Part shown: piece after piece, positions 42,544 to 52,100 of the stretch
Layout: every line of letters starts with the position of its first letter
Position numbering within the stretch: position 1 is the first letter of the stretch
Assembly (NCBI GenBank): GCA_049514435.1
Contig: JBEKVB010000001.1
Coordinates: 186,001 to 250,000, forward strand
Reading direction: 5' to 3'
Source of the DNA: UBA4810 sp002479215
Lineage (GTDB): Bacteria > Desulfobacterota > Syntrophia > Syntrophales > Smithellaceae
Length of the DNA stretch: 64,000 nucleotides
The notes under the pieces: generated by a model
Seen by the model: only the letters and a program-made list of their open reading frames with translations
The model's database searches: none
What the model was told of the DNA's origin: nothing
Translations under genes and position numbers: made by a program

Positions 42544-42697
42544 CGGGATTAATTCTACTAACGCTTCAAACTTCACGGTGTTCGTTTTCAGCGAGTCTCA
42601 TTAACCACGGGTATTAATTATCCCCTCCGCCTATGGCGGGATTAATTCTACTAACGCTTCAAACTTCACGGTGTTCGTTTTCAGCGAGTCTCATTAA
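42544..42697. repeat. Two direct copies of a 61-base repeat
   Basis: Copies at 42544-42604 and 42637-42697 both start CGGGATTAATTCTACTAACG and end AGCGAGTCTCATTAA, and appear identical. The 32 bases between them include CCCCTCCGCCTATGGCGGG, an imperfect palindrome. They lie between trmD and the RNA methyltransferase gene. Only two copies are present, so this is not a CRISPR. Confidence 0.85.
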
Positions 42698-42745
42698 TTA
42701 AAAGAGCTGCTTTAACTACCGCAAACGGCTTTCAAAATCAAGATA

Positions 42746-43483
42746 TTATGTGTCTTCCAGCTTTATTTTCTGTAGATTTTTTTTATCTACCTCTGAAAGT
42801 TCGGTTTTTTCCAGTAAATCCGGCCGGCGCTTATATGTCCTTTTGAGCGATTCATACCTGCGCCATCGTTCAATCTCGGCATGGTTTCCGGAAACCAAAA
42901 CTTCCGGCACCTTCCAGCCTTTATACTCAGCAGGCCTTGTATATTGAGGATATTCCAAAAAACCATGAGAAAAAGATTCGCTAAGCGTTGATTCCGAATT
43001 CCCCAATACACCCGGTATAAAACGGGATACGGCATCTATTAAGACTAAAGCGGAAAGCTCACCCCCGGTTAAAATATAATCTCCTATGGATATTTCCCTA
43101 TCAGTTAAGTGTTCTCTTATTCTTTCATCCACTCCTTCATAACGGCCGCAAATAATTATTACTTGCTCTTTTTCGGCTAATTCCTTGGCAATTTCTTGAT
43201 CTAAAGTTTCCCCCTGCGGCGTCATCAGCACCACCAGTGCTTCTTTTTCGGGATTTTTAATAGCCGTCAGCGCCCTTTCCACCGGTTCGACTTTCATAAC
43301 CATACCGCAACCGCTGCCATAAGGGGCATCATCGGTCATTTTGTGTTTATCCTCCGCCCAATCGCGTATATCATGCAGGGAAACCTCCACAAGACCTTTT
43401 TCCTGGGCTTTCTTTAACAGGCTAAAACTGAGGGGAGAAATCAACATCTCGGGAAAAATAGAAAGGACATCAAACCTAATCAC
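42746..43483 (-). CDS. trmD: tRNA (guanine-37 N1) methyltransferase
   Basis: The 245-residue protein has FDVLSIFPEM at the start, DDAPYGSGCGMVMK, and the trefoil-knot cofactor loops LMTPQGETLDQ, ICGRYEGVDER and SIGDYILTGGELSALVLID, all of which define TrmD. It methylates G37 of tRNAs to prevent frameshifts. The start is GTG at 43483, with AAAGGGC upstream. It lies five bases after rimM, the usual partner in this cluster. Confidence 0.96.
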   Translation of the reverse strand: MIRFDVLSIFPEMLISPLSFSLLKKAQEKGLVEVSLHDIRDWAEDKHKMTDDAPYGSGCGMVMKVEPVERALTAIKNPEKEALVVLMTPQGETLDQEIAKELAEKEQVIIICGRYEGVDERIREHLTDREISIGDYILTGGELSALVLIDAVSRFIPGVLGNSESTLSESFSHGFLEYPQYTRPAEYKGWKVPEVLVSGNHAEIERWRRYESLKRTYKRRPDLLEKTELSEVDKKNLQKIKLEDT

Positions 43484-43487
43484 TTTA

Positions 43488-43988
43488 TTATAGCCCTTTT
43501 GGCACTTTTACAGTCATTATCCCGCGAGGAATATCTATTTGCCGAATAACATCAGCAATCGCTGGAAGAAGTATCTCTCGTGGGCCTCCTTTGCAGACAT
43601 AAACATCATTACTTCCTGTGGGAAAAACAGATTCTATCCGTCCCAGATGCTTCCCTTCCTCGCTAAAAACATTAAGCCCGATAATATCCTGCCAGTAATA
43701 TTCATCCTCCGCCAAGTCTGGAAATAATTCTTTCGGCACAAAAATCATACAGTCGACAAAACGCCCGGCCGACTCCACATCGTCTATTCCTTCCAGTTCG
43801 ATAAATAAAAACTTACCCGATACATCAATTTTTCTGATGTTATGGCGATTTTTTTGCCCCGCCGGCTTCTCTATATAAATAAACTTGAGCCCGGCAAATT
43901 TTTTCTGCGTCTTCGCATAAGAGAAGACTTTTAAACATCCGCGGAGACCTCTAGTTTTTACGATCTCCCCGATCGCAAAGAGATCCAT
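43488..43988 (-). CDS. rimM: 16S rRNA processing protein RimM
   Basis: The 166-residue protein has the RimM N-terminal domain (IGEIVKTRGLRGCLKV) and a PRC-barrel C-terminal half (DEYYWQDIIGLNVFSEEG, GSNDVYVCKGG, LLPAIADVI). It helps 30S maturation and binds S19. A TTG at 44000 would add four residues and overlap khpA; the ATG at 43988 is preferred, although neither has a strong ribosome site. It is sandwiched between khpA and trmD as in many bacteria. Confidence 0.93.
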   Translation of the reverse strand: MDLFAIGEIVKTRGLRGCLKVFSYAKTQKKFAGLKFIYIEKPAGQKNRHNIRKIDVSGKFLFIELEGIDDVESAGRFVDCMIFVPKELFPDLAEDEYYWQDIIGLNVFSEEGKHLGRIESVFPTGSNDVYVCKGGPREILLPAIADVIRQIDIPRGIMTVKVPKGL

Positions 43989-43992
43989 TTTT

Positions 43993-44223
43993 TTATTCAA
44001 TAATTTCTAAAACTGACCGCTTATGAATCTTGGCAGAGGCCGCGCTTAAAATTGTGCGGATAGCTTTGGCTGTTCTGCCTTGTTTTCCGATGACTTTACC
44101 TAAATCTTCTTTGGCCACACGCAATTCAATCACAGATGTTTGTTCCCCGACGACTTCAGTTACTTCAACTTTTTCCGGATTATCTACCAAAGCCTGAGAT
44201 ATATACTTGATCAACTCTTTCAT
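43993..44223 (-). CDS. khpA: KH-domain RNA-binding protein KhpA
   Basis: The 76-residue protein is a single KH domain with the GKVIGKQGRTAKAIRTIL loop, equal in size to KhpA/YlqC. It binds RNA, usually with KhpB, and affects translation or cell division in other bacteria. The ATG at 44223 lies eight bases after GGAGG; upstream in-frame starts are less well placed. It lies between rpsP and rimM, its conserved location. Confidence 0.93.
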   Translation of the reverse strand: MKELIKYISQALVDNPEKVEVTEVVGEQTSVIELRVAKEDLGKVIGKQGRTAKAIRTILSAASAKIHKRSVLEIIE

Positions 44224-44405
44224 CGTCATAACCTCCACTCTTTTGATTAATTCTTTGGCCCAATTATTTTATCAACTACAATTCTTTTGTTCAGGCGATG
44301 CGTTGTCATACAAAGATTTCTTTCATTATACAGTTACAAATGATTAAAGTAATCACGGCTATGAACCCTAAAGCAAGCTATTGGAGTTTCACGAATAAAT
44401 CATTT

Positions 44406-44660
44406 TTACTTAACGCCGGCTTCTATTCCCTTTGTCTTCAACAGGCTGGCAACTGTCGGAGTCGCTTTTGCTCCTTTAGCCAACCAGTCACGAACGCGTC
44501 CTTCTTTTACAGTAATTTCCACCGGATTTTTCTTAGGATCGTAATTGCCTAAAATTTCCAAAAACCTTCCATCTCGGGGAAAATCCGTATCCGCCGCCAC
44601 AATACGATAAAATGGTTTGCTTTTCGCACCCATACGAGTTAGTCGAATTTTAACCGCCAT
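44406..44660 (-). CDS. rpsP: 30S ribosomal protein S16
   Basis: The 84-residue protein begins AVKIRLTRMGAKSKPFYRIVAAD and continues GRFLEILGNYDP, both diagnostic for S16. It is needed for 30S assembly. It stands between ffh and khpA in the standard ffh-rpsP-khpA-rimM-trmD series. AAGGAGG precedes the start. The 182 bases between it and khpA hold no gene or clear signal. Confidence 0.97.
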   Translation of the reverse strand: MAVKIRLTRMGAKSKPFYRIVAADTDFPRDGRFLEILGNYDPKKNPVEITVKEGRVRDWLAKGAKATPTVASLLKTKGIEAGVK

Positions 44661-44707
44661 TGTTTTTAAGTAAAACCTCCTTAAACAATAATTTTATGTA
44701 GTTATAA

Positions 44708-46066
44708 TTACTTACCATAGTTTTTTATATTTTGAAAGGGAAAATTCCTCATTAAAGATTTTATGGAATTGTTTTGGTTAAATTTAGACATCATCTTCTT
44801 AATTTCGCCATAATTCTTCAGCAAACGGTTAACGTCCTGAACTGTCGTGCCGCTGCCTAAAGCTATTCTTTTTCTCCTCCGTCCGTCGATAATCTGATAA
44901 TGGAAGCGTTCTTTTGGTGTCATGGAATCTATAATCGCCGTTATTTTTATAAGTTCCTTATCATCGGGTTCAATTTCTTTTAGGGTTTTTACTTTTCCTA
45001 AACCGGGAACCATGCCCAAAATTTCTTTAACCGATCCCATTTTTTTAATTTGGCCTAATTGATCACGGAAATCATCCAGACCAAATTCATTTTTTCTTAT
45101 TTTCTTTTCCAGCTCCCGTGCAGTCTTTTCATCGATAGAGGCTTTAGCTTTTTCCACCAATGTCAGGATATCACCCCTGCCCAAAATGCGCGAAGCCATT
45201 CTTTCCGGATGAAAGACTTCCAGGTCATCGATTTTTTCTCCAACACCGACAAATTTTATGGGTTTCCCGATAACCGACTTTAGCGACAGTGCGGCACCAC
45301 CGCGTGCGTCACCGTCCATTTTGGTCATAATAACGCCGTCGATACCGATCAGTTCATTGAATTTTGTGCCGACATTGACGGCATCTTGACCCGTCATTGC
45401 ATCAGCAACATAAATAATTTCCGCCGGATTGATTTTTTCCTTAATGTTTTTTAGTTCTTCCATCAATAAATCGTCAATGTGCAATCTTCCGGCTGTATCA
45501 ATAATTACTACATCACAGCCTTCTTTTTTAGCTTTCTCCAAAGCTTTAGTACAAATTTCTACCGGGTCTTTTAGTATGCTACCGGCTTCAAAAACACCCG
45601 CGTTTATCTTTTTTCCCAATACACTAAGCTGCTCCATAGCCGCCGGACGGTAAATATCAGCCGAAACGAGATAAACTTTTTTTTGCTCACCCGATAATAA
45701 ACGCGCCAGCTTTACGGCTGTCGTTGTCTTACCGCAGCCTTGTAAACCAACAAGCATGACGGCAGAAGGAATTCTAGCTCCGAATTTAATATTGGCACTG
45801 GTCCCGCCCATTAAATTAACAAGTCGATCATAAACGATTTTCACGACCTGCTGGCCGGGAGTAATACTGTCCAATACTTCTTTGCCTATCGCCCGGACGC
45901 GTATATCTTCTACAAAATCCTTAACCACCTTGAAATTTACATCGGCCTCCAGAAGCGCCATACGTATTTCTTTGAGCGCGGCAGTTACGTCTTCCTCGCT
46001 TAAAATTCCGCGCCCCTTTAACTTCTGGAAAATATTTTCCAGTTTTTCCGATAGATTTTCGAACAT
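44708..46066 (-). CDS. ffh: Signal recognition particle protein Ffh
   Basis: The 452-residue protein has an N-terminal helical domain, the GTPase G domain (GLQGCGKTTTAVKLA, DTAGRLHIDD, TKMDGDARGGAALS) and a C-terminal M domain with SMTPKERFHYQIIDGRRRKRIALGSG, which binds 4.5S RNA. It targets nascent membrane proteins to the translocon. The M domain's methionine-rich tail is short but ends normally. A SPOR-domain gene precedes it by 21 bases. Confidence 0.97.
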   Translation of the reverse strand: MFENLSEKLENIFQKLKGRGILSEEDVTAALKEIRMALLEADVNFKVVKDFVEDIRVRAIGKEVLDSITPGQQVVKIVYDRLVNLMGGTSANIKFGARIPSAVMLVGLQGCGKTTTAVKLARLLSGEQKKVYLVSADIYRPAAMEQLSVLGKKINAGVFEAGSILKDPVEICTKALEKAKKEGCDVVIIDTAGRLHIDDLLMEELKNIKEKINPAEIIYVADAMTGQDAVNVGTKFNELIGIDGVIMTKMDGDARGGAALSLKSVIGKPIKFVGVGEKIDDLEVFHPERMASRILGRGDILTLVEKAKASIDEKTARELEKKIRKNEFGLDDFRDQLGQIKKMGSVKEILGMVPGLGKVKTLKEIEPDDKELIKITAIIDSMTPKERFHYQIIDGRRRKRIALGSGTTVQDVNRLLKNYGEIKKMMSKFNQNNSIKSLMRNFPFQNIKNYGK

Positions 46067-46087
46067 AATAAAATAATTGGCCTCTTT

Positions 46088-46828
46088 TCAGTTCTTCTTC
46101 ACGCTACTATCAACATTCCTGATGATACACTTTGTCCCTGTTTTTTTGGAAATTTTTACAGCGGCCGCCTGCACCTGCGCTTTACTTTCAAAGCCGGAAA
46201 TAACAACGCGATACCAGGTCCCCTTACCTTTAATTTCTATCGGAACTATCAGCGCTTCGAATCCCAATGCCGCTATTTTCTTATTTAACTGGTAAGCCTT
46301 AGCCTTCTCCTTTAAAGAAGCCGCCTGAATTATAAATTTTTGTTTATTCGCAGGGGCCAATGCCGGAGTTTCTTTTGTTTTAGCTTTGCTTTCTTCTTTA
46401 GTTATTTCTTTAATCGCGGCTGATTTTTTTTGCGCTTCCAAATCTGCATCGACATTTGAACTTTCCTCATTGCTTTTTGCTAAGGAAGCGATTGTTTCCG
46501 GCTGCTGAGCCTCTATGCTATCCTTCTTTGATGCAACAGGTTGTTCTTTAGCCATGCCTTTTTTACTGGTTAAAGTATTGTAATATGTAAGATCAATATT
46601 TTCTCCGTCTTTGGAGTCTTCTTGCTGAATTTTTGCCGGACGCCAGATAAACGCTAATGCCTTCCGGGGCAGTGCGGCAATTTGCTCGGGATAAGTATCG
46701 ATATTTTTCCCTACATCTACTCCCAATAAAAAAGCAAAACATAAAAGGGCAGCCATTCCCACAATGACGATGATCAATCCCAGCTTTTTCAGTCTCAATT
46801 CAAAGTTTTTTATATTTCCCGAAGCCAT
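46088..46828 (-). CDS. SPOR-domain inner membrane protein
   Basis: The 246-residue protein has a short cytoplasmic tail and one membrane helix (about residues 16-38). A long Lys/Glu/Ala-rich linker follows, then a C-terminal SPOR domain (about 165-240: KFIIQAASLKEKAKAYQLNKK, WYRVVISGFESKAQVQAAA). SPOR domains bind denuded peptidoglycan at division sites, so a role in septation is likely. An in-frame TTG at 46849 exists; the ATG at 46828 behind GCAGG is preferred. It is common for such a gene to follow argS. Confidence 0.88.
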   Translation of the reverse strand: MASGNIKNFELRLKKLGLIIVIVGMAALLCFAFLLGVDVGKNIDTYPEQIAALPRKALAFIWRPAKIQQEDSKDGENIDLTYYNTLTSKKGMAKEQPVASKKDSIEAQQPETIASLAKSNEESSNVDADLEAQKKSAAIKEITKEESKAKTKETPALAPANKQKFIIQAASLKEKAKAYQLNKKIAALGFEALIVPIEIKGKGTWYRVVISGFESKAQVQAAAVKISKKTGTKCIIRNVDSSVKKN

Positions 46829-46910
46829 TTTTTTACCTGCTACTGCCAACTTCCTGTTTTTACGATAATTACAAAAAAATATTATTTAAATTTTCGGCAA
46901 TTTCTTCTTT

Positions 46911-48578
46911 TTACATCTTTTCCGGTGCACTCACACCCAATATTTTTAGCGCGTTTAGCAAAACTATACCAATTGTTTTTACTAATAATAACCGGGCGGC
47001 AGTTAATGTACCATTTTCGGAAATTACCTTATTTCTATTATAGTAACTATGGAAAACTCCGGCCAGTTCATTTAGATAAAACGCAATCCGATGCGGCTCC
47101 AGAGTTTTTGCCGCGCCCTCGATAATTTCCGGAAAACGAGCCATTAATTTAATCAAAACTTTTTCCTCGGGCTCATTCAATAATGCCGTTTCGATATCCG
47201 CGTAACGAGGCAGAGAAATGCCGCGCTCACGCGCCATATTTAAAATAGAGCAAATCCGGGCATGAGCGTATTGCACATAATAAACAGGATTTTCGCTCAC
47301 TTGTCTTTTAGCCAGTTCCAGATCAAAATCCAAATGGCTGTCGGAACGCCTCATCAAGAAATTATAACGGGCGGCATCTTTACCCACTTCATCGAGTACT
47401 TCCCGCAAAGTCACAAATTCGCCCAAACGTGTCGACATGGCCACCGGCGTTCCGTCTCTCAGTAAATTAACCAATTGCACCAAAATGATTTTTAGACTGT
47501 TTTTATCATGACCAAGAGCCTGAATTCCGGCAAACAAGCGCGGCATATAACCGTGGTGATCGGCGCCCCAGATATCTATAATTGTCTCAAAGCCGCGGGA
47601 AAATTTATTTTGATGATAGGCAATATCGGCGGCAAAATAAGTAGGCTCACCGTTTTTACGGATAACGACACGATCTTTTTCATCATCAAAAGCAGTGGTT
47701 TTAAACCATAAGGTTTCACCGTCGGAATAAACAAATCCCTTCTTTTTTAAACTTTCCAAAAGTTTTGTTACGCCGTTATTATCATACAATTTTTTTTCAC
47801 TGAAATATTCATCAAAGATAACTCCAAAATCCATTAAATCCTTCATGATTTCATCCAGGATAATACGGCCGGCAAAAGAGGTAAAATATCGGATTGTTTC
47901 TTCCTCCTTTATCGCCGTCAGGTATTTATTCCCTTCCTTTTTAATAATGTCACCGGCAATCTCTTTAATGTAATCTCCCCGGTAACAGGTTTCGGGAAAT
48001 TCAATTTTTTCACCTAATAGTTCACGGTACCGCAGTAACACTGATTTGCCCAGATTATTCATCTGGTTTCCGGCATCATTGATATAATATTCTTTGGATA
48101 CTTTATATCCGGCCGCGGTCAGTAAATTTGTAATTACATCGCCCACAACCGCACCGCGGGCATGACCGATATGCAAAGGGCCCGTCGGATTAGCGCTGAC
48201 AAATTCCACCTGAACTTTTTTGCCGCCACCTATGTTTATCAGGCCATATTTTTCTTTTTGCTTTTCGATATTTTGAAGAGACTTCCGCCAAATATCGTCT
48301 TTAATAAAAAAATTAAGGAAACCTGGGCCGGCTATTTGAGTTTTCTCGATGATTTTTTCGGCGTCAATTAAATTCGCCTGGATAATTTCGGCTATTTTAC
48401 GCGGATTTTGCTGGCTTGGCGACGCCAGAATCAGGGCAACATTAGTGGCGTAATCGCCGTGAGAAGGTGTGCCGGGAATTTCTACTTCGATGTAGGATAA
48501 ATTTACTGCGGGAAGCAATTCCTTTTGAACACAGGTTTGCAGAGCCTTTTTAATCAAACTGATAATTTTGTTCTTCAT
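46911..48578 (-). CDS. argS: Arginyl-tRNA synthetase
   Basis: The 555-residue class I synthetase has an N-terminal Add1 domain, SANPTGPLHIGHARGAVVGD with the HIGH motif, and a C-terminal anticodon-binding DALR domain (YYVQYAHARICSI, FYLNELAGVFHSYYN). The KMSKS-like loop is degenerate (VAMSTRLGEFV), as is frequent in ArgRS. It charges tRNA-Arg. It is the first gene of the run through the SPOR protein to ffh. Confidence 0.96.
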   Translation of the reverse strand: MKNKIISLIKKALQTCVQKELLPAVNLSYIEVEIPGTPSHGDYATNVALILASPSQQNPRKIAEIIQANLIDAEKIIEKTQIAGPGFLNFFIKDDIWRKSLQNIEKQKEKYGLINIGGGKKVQVEFVSANPTGPLHIGHARGAVVGDVITNLLTAAGYKVSKEYYINDAGNQMNNLGKSVLLRYRELLGEKIEFPETCYRGDYIKEIAGDIIKKEGNKYLTAIKEEETIRYFTSFAGRIILDEIMKDLMDFGVIFDEYFSEKKLYDNNGVTKLLESLKKKGFVYSDGETLWFKTTAFDDEKDRVVIRKNGEPTYFAADIAYHQNKFSRGFETIIDIWGADHHGYMPRLFAGIQALGHDKNSLKIILVQLVNLLRDGTPVAMSTRLGEFVTLREVLDEVGKDAARYNFLMRRSDSHLDFDLELAKRQVSENPVYYVQYAHARICSILNMARERGISLPRYADIETALLNEPEEKVLIKLMARFPEIIEGAAKTLEPHRIAFYLNELAGVFHSYYNRNKVISENGTLTAARLLLVKTIGIVLLNALKILGVSAPEKM

Positions 48579-48625
48579 GAAAAAACCTTTGCCTATGTTC
48601 CTATGAAGCTTAAACCATATCCCCT

Positions 48626-48668
48626 AAAAAAAATGGCAAGCGGCTTTAAATATCATTTGCCGCTTGCC
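48626..48668 (-). terminator. Strong rho-independent terminator after the 57-residue gene
   Basis: GGCAAGCGGC and GCCGCTTGCC form a perfect ten-base stem; on the minus strand a run of T (complement of A at 48626-48633) follows. It isolates the argS run from genes upstream. Confidence 0.85.
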
Positions 48669-48779
48669 ACTGCAAGTTGAACTATTATATTTATTCTTGA
48701 AACTCCGATTTCCCTAACGAAGTGCAGGGAAATTGGTTAGTTAAACAATCCCGCGCAGCGGAGGGTATAATACCCGTGA

Positions 48780-48953
48780 TTAAGCTTGCTGATCCCGCTT
48801 TAGCGCTTCATCGATTTCCGCGTCTTTAATGGATAAGTCGCGGGAATAATCGGGACAGTGAACAAATCCCTGCGCATCGGTAGCGACACTGAAACGTTTT
48901 TGACAACCGCCGCGCCAGGCGCATATCGCGCAATATTTTTTTTCGGCACCCAT
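48780..48953 (-). CDS. Small cysteine-rich protein (57 residues)
   Basis: A frame missed by a length cut-off reads MGAEKKYCAICAWRGGCQKR, then FSVATDAQGFVHCPDYSRDLSI and a charged tail. Four cysteines (residues 8, 11, 17, 33) in a C-x2-C-x5-C-x15-C pattern could bind zinc or an iron-sulphur cluster. I recall similar short proteins with a CAxCAWRGxCQK core in other deltaproteobacteria, without function. An AAGGA lies eight bases before the ATG, and a terminator follows the stop. Confidence 0.75.
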   Translation of the reverse strand: MGAEKKYCAICAWRGGCQKRFSVATDAQGFVHCPDYSRDLSIKDAEIDEALKRDQQA

Positions 48954-49116
48954 AAGCAAATCCTTTTCCTAATTAACTCAACATTAACCAATCGCACAGT
49001 CGAGTTTTTCAGTAATTCGGCACGAAACTTTATAAAGATATCGGCGCTATGTCAAGAAATTTTGTTTTTTTGTTTCTGGCCTCCTTAATAAGGCGTATGC
49101 CAAAAATAATTTTCCC

Positions 49117-52100
49117 TTACTGTAGACGGATATCTCGCCAATAAATCAGATTATTGGGCGGATAAGGCCAGACAGTTGGATCAGTTTCTTTTTGTGTATG
49201 TGAGCCTGATCCTGATTGGACCTGGCTTGAGGAAACATAAATATCTGTTCCACCATAGGGGTTACGGGAAACGATCGGAGAGTTAGGTATGCCGATACCA
49301 ATAGTTTCCGATCTGACGTTATTGGCGAATACGCCTGCACCGGTAATATAATTAATGATATATAGTTGTGCATTGCCGCTTTGATCACAGGGGTTATTAG
49401 GATTAGGAGGAGTAAAAGTTGTGAAATATATGTTTTGGAAATTTATATTGGGAGCCGACAATACTTTTTCTCCACTGGCTAAGTTAATATACCATCCATG
49501 CCTCGTAGATGAATCTGTATATGTTCCCGAAGTGATGTTGACCAAGTTGCTAAGATAATAAGTTGTTGATCGATCATTATCTTTAATAGCATAAAAGCTA
49601 TCGTTCGTAGCATTAAAAACAGTGGGATCGGTATTATCACCCGTACCAAAATAAACCCAAAGATTATTAGATTGATCAATTGTGACGGCAACTGAACTGA
49701 ATATTTTTTGATTAGTAGAAGAATTACTGAATAACAAACCACCCGACCAATTGGCAGTGTTGCAACTTGTTCCGTCACTGGCCAAACAGAATTTAAAGCG
49801 CCAAACATTACCACCCAAATCACCAATATATGCCGTATCTAGAAAACCGTCATTGTCGTAATCCACAGCAACCGGTCCGGCCGCAAGATCAAATTTCATG
49901 CTTGCGTTATTACTATTCGTGTATCTCCATAAGATGGAACCGTTACTTAAATCAACCACGTAAAATCCCTTACCCCGAGTGTCACAAGTCCCGCTGGCCG
50001 GGCAATTAACTCCGGAATAACCGCCGCCGATCAAACCTACCCATTTTTCGGTATTGTTTATCAGGACGCGCCCGATATACATTTTGCTCCAGGGCTGACC
50101 CAGATACGCACCATCTGTAGCTGATAATCCGCTACTTCCTCCTAAACGCCATTTATAAACTGGATTATTCAAAGTATTGGTAACATCAAAGGCATAATAG
50201 CCGCAATAGTTGGTATAAGTTGAAGAATATTTTGAACTAAAGCCGGATTCGCAGTCTGTGGCTGAACTCCAGAGAGTCAAGTTCCCACCCCGCCCCTCAC
50301 TCATAATGGAATAGGTGTGCCAGTCGCTGGCCGACTTATATGTAGTGTTTATGGGTCCTGCCATCCCCAGCCAAACGTCCGCAGCGCTCAAGGGTCCGTC
50401 CACAAAATAAGTGTGTATTAGCGAGGTAGGATGCGTGTTATGAGCGATATCCGCCAATTGGGAAAGTAAATTGGGGGGTATAAAACTCCATGCCTCTGAA
50501 CCGCCGCCTGCACCAGCTGCCCCCATCCTGAAGGCATGCAACTGTCCGTCATTATCTCCGACGAGGATTATTCCCATGCCGTTACTGGTAGTACGTATAT
50601 TATTGTTAAGAAAAGTCGTAAAGGCCTTGGGATTACTTTGATCCCACCGATCATAAAACGCAGAGTTAGGCGTACCTATGGCCATCGGTGAAGAATGAAA
50701 TATATCACCTAATTTCCAATTGGTTACATCTTGGCTAGTCTCACCATTAAGGATAAAATTTACAATTAAACTTTCTTTCGTCGTGGTAGTAACGCCAAAA
50801 TCAGCCGGCGTTAAATTGGTAGAATTAAATGCTATTAAAGAACCGGCCTTATACGTTAAGACTGTTCTGGCACTTTGCGCAGATAAGACAGCGGCTGCAT
50901 CCCAATCCGCCGTGTTAGCAATGGAACCATCGGCGTTAATGGTATATCGCATTAAATGACCAGGCCAAAAGGGATCGTAAGTGAGCGGTTGAAACGATGC
51001 TTCATAAAGGTAATCTTCAGCTGTGGTCCTCACCGGCGGAATTGATGCCTGGGTGAAAGAATAAGTCGAGTTGCGAATTGCGCCAAACGCAGCTTCCAGC
51101 GCTGCCGTTAACGTATCCCCATCTTGCGCGAGGAAGGCATAGCCGCCAAGAGGAAGTAAACCTGGATCATTCGTGTTCGCATAAAACTTGGCAGTGCCAC
51201 CAGTGCAGTTAGTACCGGTGCCAGTACCGCATTCTGGATCATTAGAACACGATGTATTTGTAGTGGTCATGCAACTGGTAACACCGGACGGATAGCACGC
51301 GGTTGGGTTCGTAGAGAAATTGCAGCAGGCTGTGGGAACAGCCGGATTGGCATTACAGCCCAAAGGAATACTATAGGCTGTTGGGTCACCCGTATTGTCC
51401 ACAAGGGGGTTATTGGTCCCGCCATAGTAAGACATCCAGTTAAGCGTATTTTGCAAATAAGCCGGCATTGTCGAGCCAAAACCGATGACATACACCTTAT
51501 AACCAGCATCGCCTAATTGTTTTGCCGCCGCTACCGTTTCTACCCGGCGTTCATACATTCCCGCTTGGCAGTCGCCCCCATTACCACTGCAGCTATAAGT
51601 ATCTGCCCCATCGGTCATTAAAATGACAAATTTCAGCCGGCAGGCTTGAGCATTATCCTGGCTTTTATTATAATCTAAATAATTTTTAGCTAATTTGAGA
51701 GTTGAGGCCAGAGGCGTGCCGCCAGTGGCTTGTTCACCAATTATACATTCACCGGACGGATTACAGCTGTTCACAGTGGAAGCGCAACTGGTTGTATTGT
51801 TGCAATAGATCTGGCTGTATGCGCTACCTATGCCTCGAACAAGCGCTGCACAACCGCTGCTTTTAGTGCTGCTTCCCCATGCAATAACAGGAACATCGCC
51901 GCTACAATTATAGTAGCGCATAAAGCCGATTCTAATATTCAAGCTGGTGGAGTCGTTACTATCAATAGTACCATTATTATTGTCATCTAAAATATTAAAT
52001 AACGCTCTTTGGGCGATAGCCACCTTGCTGCAGTTAACATTACAGTTGGTTTGAGAATTCTGACAGAAGCCACCACTGCAATTGGTGCTGTGTCCGATGT

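Noticed and set aside
42544..42697. Possible CRISPR array
   Set aside because: Only two repeats of 61 bases with one 32-base interval, no cas genes, and the interval contains a palindrome like other intergenic repeats.
48800..48997. 65-codon minus-strand frame over the small cysteine-rich gene
   Set aside because: It overlaps, in another frame, the 57-codon gene at 48780-48953, which has the ribosome site, cysteine pattern and terminator.
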